The notes below the pieces were generated by a model. It was not told the origin of the DNA, did not search any database, and saw only the letters and a program-made list of their open reading frames with translations. Source: Flavobacterium sp. (lineage in GTDB: Bacteria; Bacteroidota; Bacteroidia; Flavobacteriales; Flavobacteriaceae). Taken from it: a stretch of DNA of 15,868 bases. Made by a program: the position numbers and the translations under genes. The stretch lies in the NCBI GenBank assembly GCA_017989775.1, contig JAGNPF010000002.1, positions 1 to 15,868 of the forward strand, in the 5' to 3' direction. Shown here piece after piece: positions 1 through 6,850 of the stretch (positions are counted from its first letter, which is position 1; each line of letters opens with the position of its first letter).

Positions 1-92
1 GCATCAAGCTGAATTTCATCAGAAATCCGAATCTTGAATATCTTGTTTAAGTGTGGGTCAAAATCATTTAAAGTAAGTAAAGCTATATCCAT
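1..92 (-). CDS. DUF6916-like protein, 5' end only (runs off the window)
   Basis: This is the first 30 or so codons of a gene on the minus strand, too short to stand out as an ORF. It reads MDIALLTLNDFDPHLNKIFK and then continues to the window edge without a stop. The pattern LTLNDFDPHLN near the N terminus resembles the opening of small DUF6916-type proteins (LTLxDFxPHxxxxF), which I recall being found beside MdpB/Tail-Collar genes. The ATG lies 26 bases after the stop of the GNAT gene, on the same strand, so it is probably the next gene of the same operon. The function of the family is not known to me. Only the N terminus is visible, so the family call is moderate. Confidence 0.6.
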   Translation of the reverse strand, partial: MDIALLTLNDFDPHLNKIFKIRISDEIQLD

Positions 93-118
93 ATTTTATA
101 TTTTTCTGTTTGTCGGTT

Positions 119-664
119 TCATTCAGGTCGCCACTCCATTAAATGGTAGACACCATTTGTTTCGCTAATTTTTGTAAATCCCAATTTCTTGTATAAATTC
201 ATGGCAGGATTAAAACTTTCTACATGAATGGTAACATTCCTATTGGCTGTTGTGGCCTTTTTTATTATTTCTTCCAAAATAGAACTACCAATATTTTTTT
301 TTCGCCAATCTGGCAAAAGAGTAATATCTATAATTCGAATACCCTTATTTTCAAAAAAGAAATCAATGTACAGTCTTCCAATTGTAGTATTCTCTTTCTC
401 GATTATATAGAATTTTGCCCCGATATAATTTTTTTGATAATATTCATGTTGGGCAAAAAACTGCTGTTCAATAAACATGTTTTTTTGTTCTTCACTCCAA
501 TTGGTTCCTTTTTCTAATTCTTCCGTGCGTGTGCTGCCGTATATTTTGCACAAAACAGCTAAATCACTTTTGTGAATGTCTCGAAGATTAATATTCTTTA
601 TATCTAAATCCAATGCAATATTAGTTAACCTCTGGGTGGAAAAACGCCTTGAAGGGCTATGCAA
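119..664 (-). CDS. GNAT family N-acetyltransferase
   Basis: The protein is a probable acetyl-CoA-dependent N-acyltransferase of the GNAT fold, cytoplasmic, with unknown substrate. The fold starts around residue 21 (IKNINLRDIHKSDLAVL). The acetyl-CoA-binding stretch is the late segment with LLPDWRKKNIGSSILEEII, a variant of the Q/RxxGxG/A loop, and the usual C-terminal NPAMNLYKKLGF motif follows. The ATG at 664 lies inside the upstream collar gene and overlaps it by 40 bases. The first 17 or so residues (MHSPSRRFSTQRLTNIA) look like out-of-frame collar sequence, so a downstream start such as the TTG at 613 may be the real one, 11 bases after the collar stop. GNAT genes accompany MdpB-type collar genes in many bacteria, which suggests a shared role such as modifying one of the cluster's proteins; that is inference. 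Confidence 0.85.
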   Translation of the reverse strand: MHSPSRRFSTQRLTNIALDLDIKNINLRDIHKSDLAVLCKIYGSTRTEELEKGTNWSEEQKNMFIEQQFFAQHEYYQKNYIGAKFYIIEKENTTIGRLYIDFFFENKGIRIIDITLLPDWRKKNIGSSILEEIIKKATTANRNVTIHVESFNPAMNLYKKLGFTKISETNGVYHLMEWRPE

Positions 665-1140
665 AAATACATCGTCAAATAAGGCATCATGTTGTTATGA
701 GGCTGATCTCCTCCAGCAGGAGCAAGCGAAGAATCTGCCATTGCAGTTGACGGAGTGCCCGTAGAATAAATCTTTACAGGATTACCTCGGCCTAAACTGT
801 TGGCTGATGGGACAGTAGATTGCGAATTTAAGTTGGCAGCATTTAAGTTGTGATTATGAGCAGGGATTTCTGACTCTAGCAAAGATACAGTTTCAACACC
901 GCCAGTTTCTCCCAAGTCATGCAATGATAATCCTGGACCTTGGCCAGGGTGCATCGGGGTTCTTCCCTGCAAATCGGGTAATGCAAAGTTCGTTTTTCCG
1001 TTACCGCCATAAGTTGTGCCCAATAACGAAAAAAGTGCCGTGTTTTGAGATAGAAGTAAAAGTTGACCATCGCACCAAGCCCAACCTCTTGGGGCAAAGT
1101 TAAATGGGAATATGCGTATTTCGGCCACAAATGGATCCAT
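625..1140 (-). CDS. Phage Tail-Collar domain protein (MdpB-like), copy 3
   Basis: A 171-residue protein of the Tail-Collar family (COG4675, microcystin-dependent protein MdpB type). Diagnostic motifs in order are GEIR-like VAEIRIFPFNFAPRGWAWC near residues 5-23, GQLLLLSQNTALFSLLGTTY, GGNGKTNFALPDLQGR (the collar hallmark), and a C-terminal segment MMPYLTMYFCIALQGVFPPRG. A Ser/Asn/Thr-rich low-complexity stretch lies between. The length matches the two paralogues upstream (169 and 168 residues). It lacks a signal peptide. It is third in order of transcription in the collar series, 51 bases after copy 2, and overlaps the annotated start of the GNAT gene. The family shares a fold with phage tail-fibre collars, but free-standing chromosomal copies are not proof of a prophage. 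Cellular role unknown. Confidence 0.9.
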   Translation of the reverse strand: MDPFVAEIRIFPFNFAPRGWAWCDGQLLLLSQNTALFSLLGTTYGGNGKTNFALPDLQGRTPMHPGQGPGLSLHDLGETGGVETVSLLESEIPAHNHNLNAANLNSQSTVPSANSLGRGNPVKIYSTGTPSTAMADSSLAPAGGDQPHNNMMPYLTMYFCIALQGVFPPRG

Positions 1141-1191
1141 AATGTTTTATTTTATTTCTTGTTAAAAAATTTAATGAATGCTTTCTTTATT

Positions 1192-1698
1192 TTACGTTGG
1201 CCTAAGAAACATGCCATATAATGAAATTATAAAATCTACACACAAATAAGGTTGAAAATTAGTATGTGGCTGACTACCACCAACCGCAGTTATTGAATTA
1301 TTAGCTAACGCTACACTTGTGTTTGTTGCAGCATATATTTTATTACCGGTTGCCGTACTACTCAATAAATTATTACCAGGGTTTCCGCTGTTGGCTAAAT
1401 TATTAGAAGCCAATAACGGATGGGAATGCGCAGGAATCTGACTAGAAGTTAGGGTTACTTCTTCAACTCCGCCAGTTTCGGCAAGGGTAAATCCATTTCC
1501 TTGATGTATTGGAATACGACCGCGTAAGTCAGGCAATGCAAAAGTGTTTTGTCCATCACCACCATAAGTGGTTCCTATTAATTGAAACAATGTTTCATTT
1601 TCAGAAATAGGGAGTAGCTGTCCTTCACAAAACATCCATCCAGCAGGAGCAAAATTTCCGGCAAACATTCTGATTTCACCAACGTAAGGTTGTGCCAT
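1192..1698 (-). CDS. Phage Tail-Collar domain protein (MdpB-like), copy 2
   Basis: A 168-residue Tail-Collar/MdpB-like protein. It opens with MAQPYVGEIRMFAGNFAPAG, continues with GWMFCEGQLLPISENETLFQ, and has the hallmark GGDGQNTFALPDLRGRIPIH. The C terminus is FQPYLCVDFIISLYGMFLRP, more diverged than in the other two copies (ISLYGMF where the paralogues have IALQGVF). The middle region carries an Asn/Gly/Thr-rich linker. The gene begins 21 bases after the stop of copy 1 and almost certainly shares its transcript. The three copies share the core motifs but differ in the linkers, so they are old duplicates rather than a recent tandem copy. Function not established; heteromeric assembly of the three copies is a possibility, not shown. 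Confidence 0.9.
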   Translation of the reverse strand: MAQPYVGEIRMFAGNFAPAGWMFCEGQLLPISENETLFQLIGTTYGGDGQNTFALPDLRGRIPIHQGNGFTLAETGGVEEVTLTSSQIPAHSHPLLASNNLANSGNPGNNLLSSTATGNKIYAATNTSVALANNSITAVGGSQPHTNFQPYLCVDFIISLYGMFLRPT

Positions 1699-1719
1699 AG
1701 TTGTAACTTTTTAGAATTA

Positions 1720-2229
1720 TTAATTAGGGGAAGGAAAAACTCCTTGCAATGCAATACAAAAATTCAAGGTTAAAAAAGGTTGCATATTCAAATGAGCCTG
1801 ACTTCCTCCAGCATTTGTTATTGATCCAGGATTCATTGCAGTCAGGTTCTTATTAGAATTATTATAGGCTTGATTGGGAGCTGTATTTCCTAATGCATTT
1901 CCAGAAGCAGGAATGTTAGTCGTTACGGCTTGACTTGTACTTTTGAGAACGTGTGTGTGTTGAGGTAATTCTTGAATACTTAATGTATGGGCTTGTTCAC
2001 CTGCTCTTTCCCCTAGAGTATGACCATTTCCAACGTGAATTGGCGTTCTTCCTCTTAAATCAGGCAAGGCAAAATTTACTCTTCCGTCGCCGCCAAAAGT
2101 AGTTCCTAGTAATGCAAACAAAGCCTGGTTTTGGTTTATGGGCAATAATTGTCCATTACACATTGCCCAACCATTTGGAGCAAAGCTAAAAGACATAATT
2201 CTTGTTTCAGATAAAAACGGTTCTGCCAT
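1720..2229 (-). CDS. Phage Tail-Collar domain protein (MdpB-like), copy 1
   Basis: A 169-residue Tail-Collar/MdpB-like protein and the first of three tandem paralogues in transcription order. Visible motifs are MAEPFLSETRIMSFSFAPNG, WAMCNGQLLPINQNQALFAL, GGDGRVNFALPDLRGRTPIH and the C-terminal MQPFLTLNFCIALQGVFPSP. A Thr/Asn/Ala-rich linker occupies roughly residues 100-140. No signal peptide or membrane segment is seen, so if it reaches the surface it must use another route. It follows the Tat-signal gene by 43 bases on the same strand, consistent with one operon. Chromosomal MdpB-like proteins have no agreed function; the relation to phage tail fibres suggests a trimeric receptor-binding or scaffolding fold, which is inference. 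Confidence 0.9.
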   Translation of the reverse strand: MAEPFLSETRIMSFSFAPNGWAMCNGQLLPINQNQALFALLGTTFGGDGRVNFALPDLRGRTPIHVGNGHTLGERAGEQAHTLSIQELPQHTHVLKSTSQAVTTNIPASGNALGNTAPNQAYNNSNKNLTAMNPGSITNAGGSQAHLNMQPFLTLNFCIALQGVFPSPN

Positions 2230-2272
2230 AATGAGACTATTTTAGATGTTTATTATTTTTTTAGTTGTTTTA

Positions 2273-2941
2273 TCAAACTAGCATAGAACCTACCGATAGA
2301 GTATGTTGGGAAACAATTTCTTTTTGATACACTATTGTGGTGCTTTCTTTGACCATTATTATCGTTGAGGTTTTTTCTGGGGATAAAATTGTTTTCAGAG
2401 AAACACTTCCCTTATTAGTTTCAAAACCGTATGGATCAAATTTTTGTGTTGGGGAAGGAAATAAATAATGGGACAAATCCACATTCTTGTTGTTGATTTG
2501 TAGTTCTTTCATGGCAATATTTATGGCTTCCAAATCAAATCCCGACAATGATTTTAATGTTTTCCATTCTCCATTTGAGTTTTTTCCAAAACATAACAAA
2601 ACAGCATCTAATTTTCCTGCTCCAGCAACATGAAGATGCATCGGAAACATTTTCAAATGACCGTCTTGAGAATTATAACAAAAATTACTTGAAGATTCAT
2701 AACCGTTTTCTTTCCAACTTACAATTGCTTTATTATAACAATCTAAAAGGGTTTGATCTAAAAGAAAAGCATCTGAATGTGTTGATTTAGAAAATTTCGA
2801 TAAAATATTTTCTTCTTCTTCTTTGTCTGAATCCAAAAAACTAGTGAAGGTGTTTTGCCCAAGAAGCGAGCCGCAAAATAGGGTTGTGGTACCCACAAAT
2901 CCAACATTTTTGATGAAATTTCTACGTGTTAAATCAATCAT
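2273..2941 (-). CDS. Tat-signal exported protein of unknown function
   Basis: A 222-residue protein whose N terminus carries a twin-arginine signal: TRRNFIKN at residues 5-12 fits the (S/T)RRxFxK consensus. It is followed by a moderately hydrophobic stretch (VGFVGTTTLFCGSLLG, about residues 13-29). Export of a folded protein to the periplasm, or anchoring in the membrane, is therefore expected. The mature part has an acidic patch (SDKEEEEN), a striking MFPMHLHVAGAGKLDAVLLC segment and no domain I recognise. It is the first gene of the collar operon, with a 43-base gap to the first collar gene. The tatA gene lies just upstream on the same strand but is separated by a strong terminator. The closeness of a Tat component and a Tat substrate may be functional or incidental. 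Confidence 0.8.
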   Translation of the reverse strand: MIDLTRRNFIKNVGFVGTTTLFCGSLLGQNTFTSFLDSDKEEEENILSKFSKSTHSDAFLLDQTLLDCYNKAIVSWKENGYESSSNFCYNSQDGHLKMFPMHLHVAGAGKLDAVLLCFGKNSNGEWKTLKSLSGFDLEAINIAMKELQINNKNVDLSHYLFPSPTQKFDPYGFETNKGSVSLKTILSPEKTSTIIMVKESTTIVYQKEIVSQHTLSVGSMLV

Positions 2942-3114
2942 GGAGTAATGGTTTTTAGTAAAAAATTTAATAAAAATACTAAAAACAATATTATACGATA
3001 TATTTTAATCTACAAATTACAAAAAAAGACGATTATCTCCTTAATAGGGGATGTTTTTTTAAGAAAAAAAATACAAAAGAATAAACAAGGCGGCTATAGT
3101 TGGTTTTATAAAAC
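2942..3114. other. Gene-free leader upstream of the collar operon
   Basis: This very AT-rich gap between the Tat-signal gene and the tatA terminator should hold the promoter of the minus-strand collar operon. I looked for the Bacteroidota -7 element TAnnTTTG on the minus strand and found only off-register variants, so no promoter is called. The plus-strand open frame that crosses it also crosses the terminator and tatA antisense, and has low-complexity Lys/Asn/Ile composition, so it is not treated as a gene. Confidence 0.5.
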
Positions 3115-3163
3115 AAAAATTCCAAACCTCAAGAATCAATATCGCTTGAGGTTTGGAATTTTT
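3115..3163 (-). terminator. Strong hairpin terminator after tatA
   Basis: A perfect 19-base inverted repeat pairs 3115-3133 (AAAAATTCCAAACCTCAAG) with 3145-3163 (CTTGAGGTTTGGAATTTTT) around an 11-base loop. On the minus strand it begins 23 bases past the tatA stop and has the usual A-tract, stem, T-tract layout of an intrinsic terminator. The plus-strand side also ends in T residues, so it can stop transcription from both directions. It insulates tatA from the collar operon. Confidence 0.9.
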
Positions 3164-3186
3164 TTACTGAGGAAATCTAAAGAAAT

Positions 3187-3366
3187 TTATTCCTTGGTTT
3201 CGTCTTCTTTTTTATTAGCTGGTTGTTTATCGTCTTTAGCAGCATTTTTGAATTCTTTGAGTCCGCTACCCAACCCTTTCATTAATTCCGGAATTTTTTT
3301 GCCTCCAAAAAGTAATAAAACAATTGCCAAAATAACAAGGATTTCCGTTACACCAAATCTTCCCAT
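3187..3366 (-). CDS. tatA: Twin-arginine translocase subunit TatA/TatE
   Basis: A 59-residue open frame reads [20 protein letters not shown] and then [20 protein letters not shown], ending in a charged Asp/Lys/Glu tail. This is the canonical TatA layout: a short N terminus, one transmembrane helix (about residues 6-20), the FGxxKIPEL hinge, and an amphipathic helix with GLGxGxKEFK. It forms the pore-like component of the Tat system in the cytoplasmic membrane, which exports folded proteins with twin-arginine signals. The length is normal for short Bacteroidota TatA. A TACCTTTG -7 element lies 48 bases upstream, and a strong terminator follows, so it is probably transcribed alone. TatC is not in the window. 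The next minus-strand gene downstream encodes a Tat-signal protein. Confidence 0.96.
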   Translation of the reverse strand: MGRFGVTEILVILAIVLLLFGGKKIPELMKGLGSGLKEFKNAAKDDKQPANKKEDETKE

Positions 3367-3413
3367 AATTAAAATAATTTATTGCCGAAGCAAATTTGTA
3401 ATAATTCGTGGGG

Positions 3414-3421
3414 CAAAGGTA
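3414..3421 (-). promoter_or_regulatory. tatA: Probable -7 element of the tatA promoter
   Basis: The minus-strand sequence TACCTTTG matches the Bacteroidota/Flavobacterium -7 consensus TAnnTTTG exactly. It would give a leader of about 40 bases before the tatA ATG. No clear -33 TTTG partner was found at the usual spacing. Confidence 0.55.
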
Positions 3422-3554
3422 TATAGAATTCCCTAACATAAATTCATTTCAAGTTAATTATTTAGTTTCAAAAGAGTTAAAAATTTCGTAAAATAAATGA
3501 ATTATCAGGAATGGCAACGGTTGAATTGACTGGTAATATCAAGGCATAAATTAT

Positions 3555-3562
3555 TATATTTG
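3555..3562 (+). promoter_or_regulatory. Probable -7 element for the coiled-coil/GH3 operon
   Basis: TATATTTG matches the TAnnTTTG consensus and lies 17 bases before the ATG at 3580, implying a very short leader. With the tatA element it makes the 213-base gap 3367-3579 a divergent promoter region. The rest of that gap shows no gene. Confidence 0.55.
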
Positions 3563-3579
3563 TATCATAAACGAAAAAT

Positions 3580-4092
3580 ATGTCTGAAAAGAGGCTTAAA
3601 AGAAGAAATCTAATCAATAAATTATTCTTAAAAAACCGTTTGGTTATTTTAAACGAGGATACATTTGAAGAAATTTTTTCCTTCAAATTGAATCTGATGA
3701 ATGTTTTTGTTGTGGCAACCCTGGGTGCCATCTTGTTGATTTCGTTTACCACCGTAATTATTGCTTTTACCCCTTTACGGGAGTTTATACCGGGCTATTC
3801 TTCTTCCAAATTGAAGAGAGACGCCACCGAATTGGCGCTAAAATCCGATTCTTTGACCACGGCTTTGAAGAAAAACGAAGCCTACATCAAATCCATCCAA
3901 AAAGTACTGACGGGCGAACTGGAATATGCCAAATTCAACAAAGATTCCATCCTTGCCACAGCCGATGAGGCACCATCCCAAGTTGATTTGTCTGCTTCGG
4001 AAGAAGAACTGGAACTCAGAAAACAAGTGGCAAAAGAGGAGGAAACCCGAAAAACAAATCTTCCCAAAACGAAGTCAAACACACACAAATAA
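3580..4092 (+). CDS. Membrane-anchored coiled-coil protein, like the N-terminal part of flavobacterial M23-annotated proteins
   Basis: A 170-residue protein with a basic cytoplasmic N terminus (KRLKRRNLINK), the segment NRLVILNEDTFEEIFSFKLN, one transmembrane helix near residues 41-64 (VFVVATLGAILLISFTTVII), then FTPLREFIPGYSS and a helical, coiled-coil-prone stretch (about 77-110). It ends in a low-complexity Lys/Glu/Thr tail. The N-terminal half resembles flavobacterial proteins annotated as M23/LytM peptidases, from memory. No HxH or HxxxD metallopeptidase motif or LytM domain is visible, so it is not expected to be an active peptidase; a divisome or cell-wall scaffold role is possible. 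Its stop codon directly abuts the GH3 ATG with no gap, suggesting translational coupling. Confidence 0.8.
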   Translation: MSEKRLKRRNLINKLFLKNRLVILNEDTFEEIFSFKLNLMNVFVVATLGAILLISFTTVIIAFTPLREFIPGYSSSKLKRDATELALKSDSLTTALKKNEAYIKSIQKVLTGELEYAKFNKDSILATADEAPSQVDLSASEEELELRKQVAKEEETRKTNLPKTKSNTHK

Positions 4093-5583
4093 ATGTCATT
4101 AAAATCTTTTTTTGCCAAAATTTTTGCCCAGAAAATTTACCGAAAAACACAGCTTTGGGCAACCAATCCAATAGCAACGCAACATAAAGTTTTCGAGGAT
4201 TTAATCCGTCAAGCGAAAAACACCCAATTTGGTATCGACCACCATTTTGACCAAATTAAAACTTTTGAAGACTTTTCAAAAAATGTTCCCGTTCGCGATT
4301 ACGAAGGTTTGAAATCATACATTGACAAAGTCGTGAAAGGCGAGGAGAACGTGCTCTGGAAAGGCAAACCACTCTATTTTGCCAAAACTTCGGGAACGAC
4401 TTCGGGAGCCAAATACATTCCGCTGACCAAAGAATCGATGCCCTTTCATATCGAAGCGGCACGAAACGCCATTTTGCATTACATTCACGAAACCGGAAAC
4501 GCCGATTTTGTCGACGGGAAAATGATTTTCCTGCAAGGAAGTCCCATTCTGGAAGAAAAAAATGGCGTGAAATTGGGAAGATTGTCTGGAATCGTGGCGC
4601 ATTTTGTTCCGAAATACTTGCAAAAAAACCGAATGCCTTCTTGGGAAACCAATTGCATCGAAGATTGGGAAACCAAGGTAAACGCCATTGTCGAGGAAAC
4701 TTTCGACCAAAATATGACAGTGATTTCGGGGATTCCGTCTTGGGTGCAAATGTATTTTGAAAAGCTTTCGCAAAAAGGAGAAAAGCCTGTGGGCGAAATC
4801 TTCAAAAACTTCAATTTGTTTATTTATGGCGGCGTCAATTATGAACCGTATCGTGCCAAATTCGAAAACTTGATTGGACGAAAAGTCGATAGCATTGAAT
4901 TATTTCCTGCTTCGGAAGGATTTTTTGCCTATCAAGATTCCCAAAAGGAAAAAGGAATGTTGCTGTTGTTGAACTCCGGAATTTTCTACGAATTCATCAA
5001 AAGCGACGAGTTTTATACCGAAAACCCGAAACGACACACCATTGGCGAAGTCGAATTGGGCGTGAATTATGTGTTGATTCTTTCTACCAATGCCGGACTT
5101 TGGGGCTACAACATTGGCGACACCGTCCAGTTTACGAGTTTGAAACCGTATCGGGTTATCGTTTCTGGAAGAATCAAGCATTACATTTCGGCTTTTGGCG
5201 AACACGTCATCGGGAAGGAAGTCGAAAGTGCCTTGCAGGAAGCGATTATCGGAACCAACATTCGTATCAACGAATTTACCGTAGCGCCACAAATTACGCC
5301 AAGCGAAGGTTTGCCATACCACGAATGGTTCATCGAATTCGAAAACGAACCTGAAAATCCAGAAGTTTTTGCGGAAGCTTTGGACATTGCGATGCGCAAA
5401 CAAAATATCTATTATGATGATTTGATTGTGGGCAAAGTGTTGCGAAAAGTGGTAATCACCAAAGTGGCCAAAAACGGATTTCAAGACTATATGAAATCCA
5501 TCGGAAAATTGGGCGGGCAAAACAAGATTCCAAGATTGAGCAACGACAGGAAAATTGTCGAAAAATTACCTATAATTATATAA
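4093..5583 (+). CDS. GH3-family acyl-adenylating enzyme (GH3 auxin-responsive promoter family)
   Basis: A 496-residue member of the GH3 branch of the ANL/firefly-luciferase superfamily. Plant relatives adenylate plant-hormone carboxylates and conjugate them to amino acids; the substrates of bacterial members are not known to me. The phosphate-binding loop KTSGTTSGAKYIP is near residues 98-110, an ELFPASEGFFA segment near 268-279 corresponds to the adenine/acyl region, and GYNIGDTVQF (about 338-347) and VSGRIKHYISAFGEHV (about 357-372) are the characteristic GDxV and hinge motifs. The length is typical. It is cytoplasmic, with no signal peptide. It starts immediately after the stop of the membrane protein gene, so the two are co-translated. 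Codon use favours TTG, AAC and GAC, like the flanking core genes and unlike the next two genes. Confidence 0.93.
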   Translation: MSLKSFFAKIFAQKIYRKTQLWATNPIATQHKVFEDLIRQAKNTQFGIDHHFDQIKTFEDFSKNVPVRDYEGLKSYIDKVVKGEENVLWKGKPLYFAKTSGTTSGAKYIPLTKESMPFHIEAARNAILHYIHETGNADFVDGKMIFLQGSPILEEKNGVKLGRLSGIVAHFVPKYLQKNRMPSWETNCIEDWETKVNAIVEETFDQNMTVISGIPSWVQMYFEKLSQKGEKPVGEIFKNFNLFIYGGVNYEPYRAKFENLIGRKVDSIELFPASEGFFAYQDSQKEKGMLLLLNSGIFYEFIKSDEFYTENPKRHTIGEVELGVNYVLILSTNAGLWGYNIGDTVQFTSLKPYRVIVSGRIKHYISAFGEHVIGKEVESALQEAIIGTNIRINEFTVAPQITPSEGLPYHEWFIEFENEPENPEVFAEALDIAMRKQNIYYDDLIVGKVLRKVVITKVAKNGFQDYMKSIGKLGGQNKIPRLSNDRKIVEKLPIII

Positions 5584-5644
5584 AATTGAAAAATAACACT
5601 TCTTTGTAAGCAACAAATATTACTTTTATAAAAAGTTTCAAAAA

Positions 5645-6847
5645 ATGAAAATCGAGAAAATAAGAATAAAAAATTTCAAAGTTTACCAAGATACAGAAAT
5701 AAGAGACTTGCCAAATATGTGTGTCTTTCTAGGGGCAAATGGAGCAGGTAAATCTACACTTTTTGAAGTATTCGGTTTTTTGAGTGATGCTCTTAAAAGT
5801 AATGTAAAAACAGCACTCAATAAAAGAGGTGGTTATAAAGAGGTTTATTCAAGAAATGGTGTTGGAGATATTGAAATTGAGATAAAGTTTAGAAATCCAG
5901 ATGTTGAGGGAAAAAAACAACCTTTGATAACCTATGAGTTATCTGTTTGTTTAGGGAAAACTAATATCCCGGTAGTTTCTAAAGAAGTATTAAGTTACAG
6001 AAGAGGAAATAGAGGGAGACCTTATCGGTTTTTAGAATTCACTTATGGAAAAGGAAATGCAATTGTAAATGAAAGCGAATTTGAAACCGCAAAACAAGAA
6101 TTTAAAGAACAAAGAGAAGAGCAAACTTTAGATAGCCCAGATATTTTAGCAATAAAAGGATTAGGACAATTTCAAAAATTTAATGCTATCAGTTCTTTCA
6201 GAAGATTATTAGAAAATTGGTATGTTTCTAATTTTCAAATTCAAGCGGCTCAAAACATTGAAGACACAGGTTTAAGTGAACATTTATCAACTACAGGAGA
6301 TAATTTAGCTCAAGTTACCAAATTTATATATGAAAATTATCCAGATACTTTTCAAAACATTTTAGATAAAATGAAAGAAAGAGTTCCTGGAATTGACAAA
6401 GTTGAAGCGAAAGAAACAATTGATGGTAGAATTGTTTTACAATTTAGCGATGGTAGTTTTAAAGATCCTTTTATTTCTCGATTTGTGTCCGATGGAACTA
6501 TTAAAATGTTTGCTTATTTAGTTTTACTTAATGATCCTAAGCCACACCCTTTGTTATGCATAGAAGAACCTGAAAATTATCTGCATCCTGAACTTTTGAT
6601 TGAACTAGCTGAGGAATTTAGAGATTATGCTAATAGAGGAGGGCAAGTGTTCATATCATCACATTCACCAGATTTTGTGAATGCTTTAGAATTGGATGAA
6701 CTTTTTTGGTTGAATAAAAACAAGGGTTTTACAAGTATAAAAAGAGCTTCAGATGATGAGGCAATATCCAGTTTATTTAAAGATGGTGATAAATTGGGGT
6801 ATTTATGGAAACAAGGGTATTTTATCGGGAGTGGACCTAAAAATTAG
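5645..6847 (+). CDS. AAA_21/ABC-type ATPase, partner of a DUF4276 protein
   Basis: A 400-residue SMC/ABC-like ATPase (predicted ATPase, COG4637/AAA_21 type). The N terminus IEKIRIKNFKVYQD is the usual start of such proteins. Walker A is GANGAGKST at residues 30-38, an ABC-signature-like FVSDGTIKMFAYLVLL lies near 280-295, Walker B is PLLCIEEPENYLHPELL near 300-317, and the switch histidine sits in SSHSPDFVN near 338-346. The length fits a single-head ATPase with a small insert and no long coiled coil or nuclease domain. It is followed after 3 bases by a DUF4276 gene, a recurrent pairing resembling the logic of OLD/PARIS-type ATPase plus TOPRIM effectors. The sequence is AT-richer than the flanking GH3 and DUF6909-like genes, suggesting acquisition by transfer. 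A role in phage defence is inference. Confidence 0.9.
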   Translation: MKIEKIRIKNFKVYQDTEIRDLPNMCVFLGANGAGKSTLFEVFGFLSDALKSNVKTALNKRGGYKEVYSRNGVGDIEIEIKFRNPDVEGKKQPLITYELSVCLGKTNIPVVSKEVLSYRRGNRGRPYRFLEFTYGKGNAIVNESEFETAKQEFKEQREEQTLDSPDILAIKGLGQFQKFNAISSFRRLLENWYVSNFQIQAAQNIEDTGLSEHLSTTGDNLAQVTKFIYENYPDTFQNILDKMKERVPGIDKVEAKETIDGRIVLQFSDGSFKDPFISRFVSDGTIKMFAYLVLLNDPKPHPLLCIEEPENYLHPELLIELAEEFRDYANRGGQVFISSHSPDFVNALELDELFWLNKNKGFTSIKRASDDEAISSLFKDGDKLGYLWKQGYFIGSGPKN

Positions 6848-6850
6848 TTT

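Noticed and set aside
625..2229. Prophage or phage-tail-like particle suggested by three collar genes
   Set aside because: No tail tube, sheath, baseplate, terminase, capsid, lysis or integrase gene is in view, and the GNAT/DUF6916-like neighbours fit the chromosomal MdpB-type cluster better. The left side is unseen, so this is not absolute.
2948..3436. A 162-codon plus-strand open frame
   Set aside because: It runs through a perfect hairpin terminator and antisense to the whole of tatA, and its N-terminal half is Lys/Asn/Ile low complexity.
3477..3752. A 91-codon minus-strand open frame upstream of tatA
   Set aside because: It is antisense to the start of the coiled-coil gene and covers the divergent promoter region; no family features.
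4315..5520. Several long minus-strand and +1 frames inside the GH3 gene
   Set aside because: They are shadows of a strongly supported coding sequence and have no recognisable domains.
5584..5644. A promoter or attachment site just before the ATPase gene
   Set aside because: TACTTTTA only partly matches the -7 consensus and no direct repeat shared with the gap at 7433-7490 could be found by eye, so neither is called.
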